A DNA stretch of 64,000 nt from Rhyacophila brunnea (GCA_022495005.1 JAGYXB010000372.1:682001-746000), one strand, 5' to 3'; shown: positions 10,122 to 20,500, numbered from the stretch's first letter. Notes: generated from the sequence alone by a model not told the origin. Made by a program: numbers and translations.

Positions 10122-10662
10122 TTAAAAGAATTTTTATATAAAACACTAATTTTAATAAAATTTTATATGAAAAGGGTGCATATTGTTTTTTTTCCATTAA
10201 AACTATGAAGCCGCATCTGAGAGTTTGTTCGTCAATTCTCAAACTATATGGCCGCGATTGCAAAAATCCACAATATAATTTAAAAAAATATATTTATATA
10301 TTTACAAACTACAGTAGGATAAAGTACCCAAAATTATTCTAACATGGTACAATTTTCTGCAGTCCACTGCAATTAATTAAATTGTAGTTAATTATTTTAC
10401 ATTCAAACTCAAATGACTAAAGATCATAATGATTGCAGTTACGACCCTATAGATATCAATGTGCGATATGTTAACAAAAAGGCAGATTAAAATACGCAAT
10501 GTGCTGCAGTTAGCTGGAATGTCTTTCGGTGAGTATTCATTCAATTGCCGAATGCAGTGTTACATTGGTGGCCACTGAAAACAGAGGATGCAGCTGTGGC
10601 AGGTCTTATCCTGGAATGGATTGACTGTTACATAATATTATTAATCATGTTGTTATTTTCAG

Positions 10663-10815
10663 GAGTGTAAAGACAGCCTGATCAATATAAAGTCAGAGAA
10701 TGATAATGAGGATGTCATCATCAAACAAGAATTTGTTGTCGATGCAATTCGCCAAAACAATAATGAGAATCCTCAACCCGGCTCCTCCGATCGACAACAC
10801 AGCCCAGTAGACCAG
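10663..10815 (+). CDS. Zinc-finger gene 1, exon 2
   Basis: A 51-codon exon between an acceptor (TTATTTTCAG) and a donor (CAG then GTACGT), open throughout in phase 0. The peptide contains SLINIKSENDNEDVIIKQEF and ends GSSDRQHSPVDQ. It is acidic and probably disordered, with two psi-K-x-E motifs (IKSE, IKQE) and a PQPGSS stretch that parallels the PQPGCS of the other genes. Gene 3 has an almost identical exon at 40754-40906, and a diverged version lies on the minus strand at 51077-51229. It has no start codon of its own, so it must be spliced to an upstream exon. Confidence 0.85.
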
Positions 10816-11050
10816 GTACGTCCATTAATAGGTTCACTAATAACACAACTTTTAAACATTTTTTGGCATTAAACTTTATATGGTCACCGCAGTTGTTTGA
10901 AGTTGAAATAATCCAGATATATCAAATCGCACCACCTTGGAGGAGGCCAATAATTGTCAGGTCTATTATTCAAAATCAACTAAAGCAATCGTTTATAATC
11001 GGTTCGCGAAAGAAAATAAATGACAATCGTGTCTTACTCACCTCAACTCC

Positions 11051-11411
11051 ACAAAAGCTTGTTGGAGCTAGTAGTAGTAATTCTGACAAACAGTGAAAAT
11101 GGAAAACCGTTCCGATATGTGAATTCTATAAAAAAAAGCGTAGTTAAAATGCTCCCACGACCTTTTTGAAAAATTTGAAACAAGCAAAAATAACATAATA
11201 TTCAAAGAATAAAAGATATGCATTCGTCTAGAAACACGGTAAAGATAGAATCTATCATTGTAATATTTAAACTTTTTTTTATAGATTTCTTAAAAACTAC
11301 CTTTTCATTTTTTCCGTATAAAGAAACTGCTCGGCACGTCAGACAGTCGAAAGATTATATTTGGAAAATTTTGGCACGCGTGCCTATGTAAAAAGGTTCA
11401 CCAACACCGTG
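11051..11411 (+). mobile_element. hAT relic in intron 2 of gene 1
   Basis: The relic runs from GCTTGTTGGAGCTAGTAGTA through CTGCTCGGCACGTCAGACAG to AAAAAGGTTCACCAACACCG, ending CACCGTG just before TCTAG. It matches the inner and right parts of the element at 3071-4102 (compare ACTGCTTGGCACGTCAGACA and AAAAAGGTTCGCCTCCCTG). Its right end is about 95 bp upstream of the exon 3 acceptor. The left end is lost. Confidence 0.7.
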
Positions 11412-11506
11412 TCTAGTTATAATATTTCTACCTCGATCTCTTCCTTATAATGAACTGTTATTTAAAAATCTCATAATTTATTAATACTTTTAAATGTATT
11501 TTTTAG

Positions 11507-13141
11507 ATTATCGCTAGAAGCACTGTACCGGCCAATGATGCGAGCCTCATATCCACCTGGGATGTGACTGAAGCTCAAGCGTCTAGCGAAGACCTACACA
11601 TTGAGGAACAAGACATTAAGCTAGAACTGAAGAAATATATAGAAAGGTTGAAAGATGTTGCCTGTCGCAATACTAAACGTGATATTTGTCAATCGAATAT
11701 TGTAAACACAGAATTATTAGTGGCTGTTATACAACTGGAAAAAAAAACGTTTCACAAAGAAAATTTTGTATGCAGTATCTGTTATGATTTTTTTTCATCG
11801 TTCGACCTAATGTTGCTTCACAAAGCGATACACAAAACCACAATTGCGAAAACGTCCGAATCCGTTGCAAGGCTGGTTAAATGTGACGATGGTCATTTTT
11901 CAAGATTTCGTCCTGGTCACGTCATGAAGTCACTCAAAATGACTTATTCTGGTGAAAAAACATTTAAATGTGATAAATGCAATTACTCGTGCACGACTTA
12001 TGGTAGCATGAAAACACATAAAATGACTCATTCTGGTGAAAAGCCATTTAAATGTAGTTTATGCAATTACTCATGCAGAAATTCAAGTAACATGAAAACA
12101 CACAAAATGACTCATTCTGGTGAAAAGCCATTTATGTGCGATCTATGCAATTACTCATGCAGACAGTCTGGTAGCATGAAAACACACAAAATGACTCATT
12201 CTGGTGAAAATCCATTTAAATGTAGTATATGCAAGTACTCATGCAAACAATCAGTTAACATGAAAACACATAAAATGTCCCATTCTGGTGAAAAACCATT
12301 TAAATGTGATAAGTGCAAATTCTCATCCAGATATCCAAGTAACATGAAAAGACACAAAATGACTCATTCTGGTGAAAAGCCATTTAAGTGCGATCTATGC
12401 AATTACTCATGCAGACAGTCTAGTAGGATGAAAACACATAAAATGACTCATTCTGGTGAAAAGCCATTTAACTGTGATATATGTAATTATTCATGCAAAC
12501 GATTAGTTGACATGAAAAGACACAAAATGACTCATTCTGGTGAAAAGCCATTTAACTGTGATACATGCAATTACTCGTGCACCACTTTTGGTAGCATGAA
12601 AAGACATAAAATGACTCATTCTGTTGAAAAGCCATTTAACTGTGATAAATGCAATTACTCATGCAAACAAGCAAGTAACTTGAAAACACACAAAATGACA
12701 CATTCTGGTGAAAAGCCCGTTAAATGTGATATGTGCAATTACTCATGCAGACTGTCTTTTGGCATGAAAACACACAAAATGACTCATTCTGGTGAAAAGC
12801 CATTTAACTGTGATAAATGCAATTACTCATGCAGACAGTCTATTGGCTTGAAAACACACAAAATGACTCATTCTGGTGAAAAGCCATTTAACTGTGCTAA
12901 GTGCAATTATTCATGCACGACATCTGGTAGTATGAAAATACATAAAATGACTCATTCTGGTGAAAAGCCATTTAAATGTGATAAGTGCGAATACTCATGC
13001 ACGACGTCTGGTAGTATGAAAACACACAAAATGACTCATTCTGGTGAAAAGCCATTTAAATGTGACACATGCACTTACTCATGCACGACGTCTGGTAGCA
13101 TGAAAAGACACAAACTGACTCATTCTGGTGAAAAGTCATAA
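11507..13141 (+). CDS. Zinc-finger gene 1, exon 3: C2H2 array protein, 14 tandem fingers
   Basis: The exon follows the acceptor ATTTTTTAG at 11506 and is open to TAA at 13139-13141 (544 codons). With exons 1 and 2 the protein would be about 641 residues. It opens IIARSTVPANDASLIS, then DIKLELKKYIERLKD, then one isolated finger (VCSICYDFFSSFDLMLLHKAIH). A linker of about 50 residues leads to 14 tandem C2H2 fingers with HSGEKP linkers. The fingers have the form C-x2-C-x12-H-x3-H but carry Tyr-Ser-Cys where a Phe is usual. Helix positions -1, 2, 3 and 6 vary (for example TGST, NSNT, QVNT, YSNR, QSRT, RVDR, LFGT). By family knowledge this should be a nuclear DNA-binding regulator. The last three fingers (T-G-S type) look recently copied. 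Eroded fingers continue past the stop. Confidence 0.92.
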   Translation: MIARSTVPANDASLISTWDVTEAQASSEDLHIEEQDIKLELKKYIERLKDVACRNTKRDICQSNIVNTELLVAVIQLEKKTFHKENFVCSICYDFFSSFDLMLLHKAIHKTTIAKTSESVARLVKCDDGHFSRFRPGHVMKSLKMTYSGEKTFKCDKCNYSCTTYGSMKTHKMTHSGEKPFKCSLCNYSCRNSSNMKTHKMTHSGEKPFMCDLCNYSCRQSGSMKTHKMTHSGENPFKCSICKYSCKQSVNMKTHKMSHSGEKPFKCDKCKFSSRYPSNMKRHKMTHSGEKPFKCDLCNYSCRQSSRMKTHKMTHSGEKPFNCDICNYSCKRLVDMKRHKMTHSGEKPFNCDTCNYSCTTFGSMKRHKMTHSVEKPFNCDKCNYSCKQASNLKTHKMTHSGEKPVKCDMCNYSCRLSFGMKTHKMTHSGEKPFNCDKCNYSCRQSIGLKTHKMTHSGEKPFNCAKCNYSCTTSGSMKIHKMTHSGEKPFKCDKCEYSCTTSGSMKTHKMTHSGEKPFKCDTCTYSCTTSGSMKRHKLTHSGEKS

Positions 13142-13480
13142 TGTGATAAATGTCATTACTCGTGCATAACGTCCAGTAGCATTAAAATACACACAAAGAC
13201 TCATTCTGGTGAGAAGCCATTTAAATCTTATGTTTATGTAATTACTCATGCACAAAGTCCAGTGTCATAATATCGCAAAAATTGACTCATTCTGTTGAAA
13301 GGTCATTTTAATGAGATAAGTGTAGTTACGCATCCACAACGTTTGGTAGCATGAAATTGCATAAAAGAACTAATTCTAGTGAAAAGTCATTCACATAATT
13401 TTTATGATAAATGCAATTACCCATGCATATATTTTAATAAGATGAAATTAAATGATGGACCCATTCCCGTAAAAAGCCAA
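13142..13480 (+). pseudogene. Fossil zinc fingers downstream of the gene 1 stop
   Basis: After the stop the finger pattern continues with disruptions: TGTGATAAATGTCATTACTC, then ACTCATTCTGGTGAGAAGCC, then TGTAGTTACGCATCCACAAC and AGCATGAAATTGCATAAAAG, broken by stops and indels. The same relics follow the gene 2 stop at 24371-24830. The ancestral array was therefore several fingers longer and lost its end by an early stop shared in position with gene 2 (GAAAAGTCATAATGTGATAA). Confidence 0.8.
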
Positions 13481-15154
13481 TTCGTGTAAATTCTTATACG
13501 CATGCAAATTGTCTGTAAAAACTCTAAAATTAAAGACACTGGCTTTGCTTTTCAGTGAACTGTATACTGTGAAGGAATGATTTGAATGTAGGGAGGGGAG
13601 GATATGTCTAGGATGCCAGGCACTGACCTTTTATGCTATTGAGGTTTGCTCCATGGCCTGGTTGTCAATCCAGGTCGTAATATCAGTCTCGTTCGGTATT
13701 GTTCATTGGGTCATCCGGTGCGTGAACTTGACGTTTTAGTTTAGGTAAGTGTTTATATGCGCACAGTTGATGAATGACTGACCGTTATTTGTTGCGCCAG
13801 GCAAGGGTCAAATTGTCAGGTGGGTAGAAATTTATCCGTTGTATTAGGGCCATCCTAATTGGCGTATTCAGACAAGGCCATTTGAGTATGATATAATTAC
13901 TCATGCATAACTTCTGGTAGCATATTTCACAACAACGTATTTATTTATACATTATTTCAATATAATATATTATACCAATAAAGGCATTGGCTACCCGTTC
14001 ACTACTTAGCTAGGATAAAGTATCTGTAGTAAAGACTTTGAAATAATGGTCAGTCGAGAAGGGACCGAACGTGCGTACGTCATTTTTATCATCAACCGAT
14101 AACGTAAACAATTAATATTTTTGTAGCCCATTCTATAGCGACATAATATTATTATGTAACCGTATGTAATAATATTTTAAACCATACAATATTAATTATT
14201 GACTCTGTGCTAAATACAGTTTTTGAAAACTTCAAACCCACTTGCTCTAAGAAATCTCGTTTGTTGTTTGGTGTATTTTGGGTTTGTGTAAGTGGACGTT
14301 AAATTGAAGTGTATCCAAATCCACTACCGTAAGATAGTTTTTTTTTTGTTAAGACATGGGCCTCCAACAGATTTTGTTTTTACGAGAAATGGGTGTCAGC
14401 CACTTGCTCAACCTATTAAGTCCATACTCTGACCCTACAAAAATTGAAAAATAATATGTGTACATGCCAGACTAAGGATTTGAACTTGGGACTGCCGACG
14501 CTTAAGCTGCGCGTCCATCGTGGGTGTTAGCTAGTTCATAGCTTTGTTTGGGCGATCCGGCAATATGTTGGACACTCTTTCATTCATATTTATTTATTTT
14601 AGTTGAATTATAAATACATACCACTCGTGTCACGTTGTTTGTTATTTTTTTTTTAAATTGTTATGCTCTGCTCAAACAAAACTATAATAGTACCAAATAT
14701 TATTCTATCTATAAAATATCTTATTTTACGTATGAATATGGCATAATTTTAGATAATTTATAGATAGATGAGTATTTTTTGACAAAGTATATTCTGTTTT
14801 GGTTTGGATTCGCAGGGTTTAAGGCGATATACATGTTTTTGATAATTTACAATTTCAACTGTATCAATTAGTAAATATTTAGGTATCTGAAAACATTGAA
14901 AAGAAAAATATTTTTTATTTTAAGTCAAAAGTAAACTTACAATTGTTAAGAAAAGTTATAAAATGTAAAAATTGTCAAAGGACCCCATCTTATTATTAGG
15001 TAGGTAATATTTAGGTATTATTAAAATTTAGTTTATTAAGTTTTCTATAATGTAAAAATAAATTTAGTGTTATATAAAATATAACAATTTAAATGTGTGC
15101 AACCTTCGTATTTTGCGCTAAGTGCCTTTGCACATCTATTCTGTACACACGATT
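13481..15154 (+). other. 3' region of gene 1, paralogous to the 3' regions of genes 2 and 3
   Basis: Non-coding. Matches include GGCACTGACCTTTTATGCTA (gene 2: GGCCATGAACTTTTATGCTA), TTGACTCTGTGC and GTTGTTTGGTGTATTTTG, shared with 24840-26700. From about 14300 it also matches 42920 onward in gene 3. A tRNA-like minus-strand segment at about 14465-14530 (B-box GTTCAAATCC) recurs at 25808-25880 and, decayed, at 43110-43155. It is probably 3' UTR plus downstream DNA carried along in the duplications. Confidence 0.6.
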
Positions 15155-15384
15155 GCTATCGAGGGTAGTTTTTCATTTTTATATCGAAGTATGAGCACGT
15201 ATTGTAACAATTACAATAAATTAGCCTTCTAAACAGTCAAAACTGTCTATCCCACTATAAAATTTAACACAGAGAGGTGCTGTTAAACCATAGCACGTAT
15301 TGTAACAATTGCAACCTTGTAATTGTTACAATAAGTGCTAATACATCGATAAAAAAAAAACTACCCTCGATAGTTACCGATAGC
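15155..15384. repeat. MITE with inverted ends, about 230 bp, gene 1 copy
   Basis: The left end GAGGGTAGTTTTTCATTTTT, then AGCACGTATTGTAACAATTA, mirrors the right end, which on the minus strand reads GAGGGTAGTTTTTTTTTTTA, then AGCACTTATTGTAACAATTA. The same element occupies the equivalent place after gene 3 (43770-44011), and a deleted remnant follows gene 2 near 26705-26800. It was therefore inserted before the duplications. Confidence 0.7.
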
Positions 15385-15483
15385 GGCCGATATCTGTCTT
15401 GTGTATAGAATAAATGCGCTGGTAGGTAAAGACATATCCTTAATTGAATCGTTATACGTGTGACGTCACTAAATACAAAAAAA

Positions 15484-15660
15484 ATGTACAACTGTCATCA
15501 TATTTTCGTTTATGCCTGTAAATTATTGATGTTATTTAATGTTCTATGCATGCTCCTCTTAACTATTAAGAGTTTTCCTTGTTATGGTAATAATAGTTAT
15601 GTCCAAAGAGATTGGACTTGGTTCTGTGTCAATGTCAGCCGACGGAAGTTTTTGTTTTGA
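15484..15660 (+). other. Small open frame shared by the 3' regions of genes 1, 2 and 3
   Basis: From ATG 15484 the frame is MYNCHHIFVYACKLLMLFNV and ends DWTWFCVNVSRRKFLF. The gene 3 copy (44054-44278) reads NCHRIFVYACKILLLFNV and SYVYRDWTWFCLNKM. The gene 2 copy near 26840-27030 is open over the same stretch except for a TAA right after its ATG. Many replacements separate the copies, which does not suggest strong selection. I do not recognise a family. It may only be 3' UTR that happens to be open. Confidence 0.3.
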
Positions 15661-15774
15661 ATAAATGAACCTAACATTTTTAGCCGTTTGACAAATGGAA
15701 GATACCTGCTGAGTATGACGATAGCTTGGTTAAAAACTGTATTTAGTAACAATATGTATTATATTTTATATTTA

Positions 15775-15780
15775 AATAAA
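15775..15780 (+). terminator. Candidate polyadenylation signal, gene 1
   Basis: AATAAA followed by GAAAATCGGAAACTTATTTG, a context kept after gene 2 (27142-27147) and nearly kept after gene 3 (44396-44401). If used, the 3' UTR of gene 1 would be about 2.6 kb, which is long, so an earlier site is possible. Confidence 0.4.
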
Positions 15781-16005
15781 GAAAATCGGAAACTTATTTG
15801 GTTTTAATCGTTTTTATTCACACTATCCCATTCATAATAAGTAGCATGGTTCGCACAAGGACACTACATTAATATGAGGTTCATCATTGTAACCATTATA
15901 GTTATTGCCATCTCCCGTTCGATCGAAGAAGATGCATTCTCTTTCTTCGCTCGGTATGCTGGTTAACGTCTGTTATTTAAGACTTGGGAGTGAACAAATA
16001 AACAA

Positions 16006-16590
16006 AGTCAAAAGACATGGCTCTTTGACAATGACTGTCTTATTCGTTATAGGTACTTACTACTTGATCCTTGACTGAATGGGTAGGCAATAAAGTGCAC
16101 CTACTTTATTGTATTAATTGATTTATTATATAGGTTAAAAATAACAGTGAAGGTATTGAGATATCCCGGGTCCTGTGGCTAGCTCGGGGTGTTGGTAAGA
16201 CCCGGGATTCACAAAATATTAAATAATAAATAAATAGTTTTTCTTTGTTGATCACGTGGCTTCATAATATTTTCAACCGTTATTTTTACAAAAGAAACTT
16301 ATGTTTAACAGTATTCAAATTAATCTTATATTGTTCTTAATGTTAACTATATTGCTTATATTCTAATTATTAATTATCTGAATTCGTATAATTGTTAAGT
16401 TTTTAACGCGGGAATTCGCGAACTCAATTCCGCGCCTCCGCGACCATGTATTTTTCCACACTTTTTATATTGAGCAGTGTTGTATATCTTTTTTTTAACT
16501 ACCCCCTAATATTAAATATCTTTGGCTTTCGTCTCTTTTATTCGACACAATCACATTCTTTCCTGACATACTATTATTATAGGTTCGTTT
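16006..16590. other. AT-rich spacer between genes 1 and 2
   Basis: No exon or clear repeat is seen. Homology to the gene 2 3' flank fades at about 16005 (GGGAGTGAACAAATAAA is shared with 27329-27345), marking the right edge of the duplicated unit. Confidence 0.4.
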
Positions 16591-18003
16591 CTTTCAACCT
16601 GAACGAAACAAATCAAATTAAACCATAGACAATATACATACAAATTGTAGTTGACCGGAAATGGTTTGAGATTTGACGTTTGGTTCAGTGTATCATTGAA
16701 AATCAAACCGTTCTCGGACCATCAGAAATGGTTTGACATGAAACGTCAAACCAATTCGGACGATCCATAGACTAATGGCAATCTGTCAAAGTGTTATTCG
16801 GCATTTATATATCGTGAGGTGTTCATATTAATATGTTAGATATTTACACCATAGGAGTTCACTTGAATTATGTATATTGTAGATTAATAATTAATACCTA
16901 TTATTCATAAGTAACCATACGCTAACAAGACGCCGCTTTTGGTCTTATTATCTCAAAATCCAGCCATATTTTCTATGCAAAGAGTTCGATTTAATATCAT
17001 TACTATAATTATTATGTCAGACAAAGAATTTATTTTCATTTTATTTATATTATGTAACGGAGATTCTAAACTACAAACTGTGTTAAATCAACCCGGAATG
17101 ATCTTTATTATTTAACTAAATAATCTAATAACCTAACGAATTTAATATTTGTTCGATTGTCGTCTAAGTCACAATATCATACTGTCGACATGAACAAGTC
17201 GTCAATTATGAAAAGCTCTAATCAAAAGTAATTTTTAAAAACTCGTCATACCTATAAATCTTATAAATTAACTAAATGGCTACCTATTTATGAAGCATTC
17301 TTTATATTTTGTGTATTTAAAATGAATGAATACGACAGTTTGTCAAATTTGTATTATTGTAGACCACGATAGGAGGTTAGAATTTCGTAACAAGTTGACG
17401 TTTCAATAAAATATATGTTTCTGTTTTAGAGACTAATATATTAAGAATTAATTTTAAGTACTAGCAACACTAATTAGTTGTCAGAAAAGCGTTTCCGTGG
17501 ACATTCTACCAAACGGTTCCAAATCAAATAAATCCAACGTACATTTGATTCGTTCAGTTCAGGTTCAATGATACGAACTTTATAATTAGATACAATTCTT
17601 ATACGCTAAGTACATGTTGAACATTTTGACAGTTAAACAAGGAATTTTAAACGTTCGTACGCCCATTGTTGACTAGGAGGTCATGTGACATGGTTACACC
17701 TTATAATTGGGTACGACGTAATTTAGACCTTCGGGATAGGCCCAATAGTCATGGGTGTAACAGAAAACGCTGTTGAATAATTCCCATCATCACTTTGACA
17801 GATCGTCATTAGTCTATGGATCGCCCGAATTGTTTGACGTTTCATGTCAAACCATTTCTGATGGTCCGAGAACGGTTTGATTTTTAAATGATACACTGAA
17901 CCAAACGTCTTATCTAAAACCATTTCTGGTCTATTTTCTACTCATACAATTTGTACGTATATTGTCTATGGTTTAGTTTGATTTGTTTCGTTCAGGTTGA
18001 AAG
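16591..18003. mobile_element. Foldback-type DNA element with about 205-bp terminal inverted repeats, 1.41 kb
   Basis: The left arm (16591-16793) starts CTTTCAACCTGAACGAAACA. The right arm (17791-18003) reads the same on the minus strand. The arms share AAACCATAGACAATATAC, GGTTTGACATGAAACGTCAA and CCATAGACTAATG. The interior of about 1 kb has no recognisable transposase. A diverged partial relative with GGTTTGACGTTTCAGACC lies at about 54575-54690. The right terminus ends about 120 bp before the gene 2 ATG, so the element forms part of that gene's upstream region. Confidence 0.8.
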
Positions 18004-18126
18004 ATAGGAATATTTCAGTATCTCGGCCATTGACAATAAATAATTATGTTTTGTGGCAACACTTCTCTTAAATTAATGTACCTTGAATGTATCCAGTTTG
18101 TCACGTTCTTCCTTTCTACCATTAAA

Positions 18127-18273
18127 ATGGACGTAAAGCGAGAATGTGATGGAGAACAATCTGATACAGAAGGCAAGCCTTTGTTTGACACGCAGTCTAG
18201 CCACCCAATCAGCCCGGAAGTTCGCACTCATGTAAAGCAGGAGAATGCCGACGTTTCAAATTGCAATTTCGAG
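18127..18273 (+). CDS. Zinc-finger gene 2, exon 1
   Basis: 49 codons from ATG 18127 to a donor (GAG then GTTAGT), phase 0. The peptide starts MDVKRECDGEQSDTEGKPLF and ends HVKQENADVSNCNFE. I chose this ATG over the in-frame ATG at 18046 because the first exons of genes 4 (MDAKQRCDGG) and 5 (MKVKRECDGD) begin at the same alignment position. It carries VKRE and VKQE motifs of psi-K-x-E type. The exon starts about 120 bp after the end of the foldback element. The DNA in between still resembles the gene 4 upstream region (TTTCAGTAT...GCAACACTT...TACCTTGAA). Confidence 0.78.
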
Positions 18274-18549
18274 GTTAGTTTTTTGGAAACTGATTTCTCT
18301 TACAATTACGCTGTATTGCGAATAACAACGATTAAAATATTATTATAATATGTCTCTTTTTTATAAACTGCGTGGAGATATATAATGATATTAAACGTTG
18401 ATTTAAAAAATAACTCGATTTTACATTTTGACAGCTACGATGCATTTGTGATTTAGGTTAGGGCAGGTTATCTTCTAATTCATTTTGACTATAATCAGTC
18501 ATTGAAAGTGAAAGTGGTTTTACTGTGTTAACCATAATGTTTCTTTCAG

Positions 18550-18705
18550 TATCTTTTAGCGGACCTCTCTAATATAAAACCTGAGACGGATGATCAACTA
18601 TCCGTCATCAAGCGCGAGATTATTGAAGATGTAATAGATCCATTATGTGATGTTGAAGATCCTCAACCGGGTTGTTCTTATTCAGAATACAGGCCAATAC
18701 ATCAG
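18550..18705 (+). CDS. Zinc-finger gene 2, exon 2
   Basis: 52 codons between the acceptor TTTCTTTCAG and the donor CAG/GTTCGT, phase 0 and open. The peptide has ADLSNIKPETDDQLSVIKRE, then EDPQPGCSYSEYRPIHQ. It aligns codon for codon with gene 4 exon 2 on the minus strand (ADLSNIKSETDDHPAVVKRE, EDPQPGCSYSDYRPHHQ) and with gene 5 exon 2 (EDPTPGCSYSDNGPVQQ). It contains IKPE and IKRE motifs. The next exon is 22816, across about 4.1 kb holding a LINE fragment and a hAT relic. Confidence 0.8.
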
Positions 18706-19070
18706 GTTCGTTCATTTGTATAATGTGTTGTTTTTCTTCCCTTGGTGCAGACCTATATCGAAGGTTGGAATTAGCAATACATGTTTTAATCTTAGAGCCG
18801 TTTCACACGCGACGCCATTGTCTCAAAACGCTGCATGAATGGGCGCGTTTAGACGGAGAAACAAGTATATCTCGTTCATATATATGTAGAGAACACGATC
18901 ATGCGGTGCCCAATCCGTTGACATCTTCCCAATTGATGAGGGTGACGTTTTAGATTTATTAAAAAAATAGGAATACTCGCTCTTAGAAACCGCGTATGTC
19001 TCAAGATTTTTTTGAAGGGCTGTATTGACTTTATCAAGGGCCACTTTCATATATTATATTCAACCTGACA

Positions 19071-20500
19071 ATGGAGACGGGTATCTTTCCGGAAGCAAAA
19101 AAGATGTCGAAGGTTACTCCAATTCATAAGAGTGGTACAGAGTCATCAGTGGAAAACTATAGGCCGGTAGCCATTCTCTCTGCACCAGCAAAAGTTCTTG
19201 AGATGATCATGCACAGCATGATTTCTCCGAGGATTGAGTCATGTCATTGCCGTCTTAAGTAATAATCTATAGATGGCGCTGGTCATCTATAATGAATGAG
19301 CAGCATGGATTTGAAGCTGGCCGTTAAACGATTTCTCGCGCTATTCAGGAGTTATTTTAGGAATCGTCAACAATACGTATCGTACACCCTCTATCAGTCA
19401 CAGACGTTTAAAAAAATTTCTGGTGTGCCTCAGAGCTCAAACTTGGGGCCATTGCTGTTCAGGTTTTTTTATAAATGACATAGCATTGGTAAATAAAAAT
19501 GCTATGTTTATGTTGTTTGCTGATGACTTGCAACTCTTCATGCAAGTTGTCACCTTGGATGATTGTCGTCAACTCCAACTTGATATAGATAATAATATTA
19601 GATTGGAGATGGTTTACTAAAGCCTCGCGAGTATTGTTGTTCCAGTATTCGATGCATGGCAGACTTCTTTCGGGAATATCATCAGTAAGGCGTAAAACCC
19701 ACTTAACGGAGCGAGTGGGGCTCTCGCGCAAAATTTCACAAGTGGCGTGTAAATCATCGAAAATACAACGTAATCAAATACGCCAGCGAACACTGGATTT
19801 GACGACGCCTTGTGCCCGCCTGCCCCATGAGTCATCGTTTTTTGGCTTCGCAGCGATACGAATTTACGAAAATACAACGTAGTCTATTCATTGAACACGT
19901 CAAGCAAAATCACGCTCCTCGAAGCGTCGTCGATAAGACGGGCGAGAAGTTATTATTTAAGAACAATGAACTCTTTGTTTAGTTATTGCGTGTCCGATAT
20001 TAATTACATGCCCCGAGAAATTTAATAATATTTTTATTGCTTTGTTATGAGAGACGCTGATAATAATAATTATTTTGTGCTCCTTGAGCCCCTTATTACA
20101 TAGGTGAAGGGTAATGCGCAGGTGGGAGGGGGCCTACTCAGTATTGAGCGCACCGAACGCTTTTTTGGTGGGCTTTATGCCTAAGGGATTACATTTGACA
20201 ATAAACTAACGTTTAGTGGTCATATGGATACAATTTGTGAAAAGGCGCTAAAACTGTTGTGATTTGTCTTGCGTACTTCCCGGGTCTTTTCGGATGTTAC
20301 GGTACTAAAAATTCTCTATAACTCCTTGGTTAGATGCAGACTTGAGAGTGGGCCTATCGTTTGTGCCCCGCAACAGTTGAAGTAAGGCCTTATGGTGGAG
20401 AGGGTCTAGAAGAATTTTTTTAGACTCCCTCACTTTCGGCTGTATGGATATTATCCGTGGCTTTCCACTAATACTATCAAGATGCGTTTTTAGTGTTAAG
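19071..20500 (+). pseudogene. Jockey-type LINE reverse transcriptase fragment, decayed and interrupted
   Basis: Pieces of a reverse transcriptase are readable in several frames. 19071-19262 has GIFPEAKKMSKVTPIHKSG and ENYRPVAILSAPAKVLEM. 19410-19610 has GVPQSSNLGPLLF-like sequence and the catalytic LFADDLQLFMQ. 20190-20470 has a thumb-like DNKLTFSGHMDTICEKALKL and FRLYGYYPW. Frameshifts and stops separate them, and about 19620-20160 looks like an unrelated insertion. N- and C-terminal parts are missing. The clade assignment (jockey-like) rests on the motif wording. It lies in intron 2 of gene 2. Confidence 0.75.

Noticed and set aside
11940..13130. 84-bp periodic repeats resembling a CRISPR or satellite array
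   Set aside because: The repeat unit translates without interruption into C2H2 fingers with HSGEKP linkers. There are no unique spacers and the setting is a spliced animal gene.
18046..18126. Upstream in-frame ATG of gene 2 (27 extra codons)
   Set aside because: Genes 4 and 5 begin at the position of ATG 18127 and the extra peptide has no counterpart in them.
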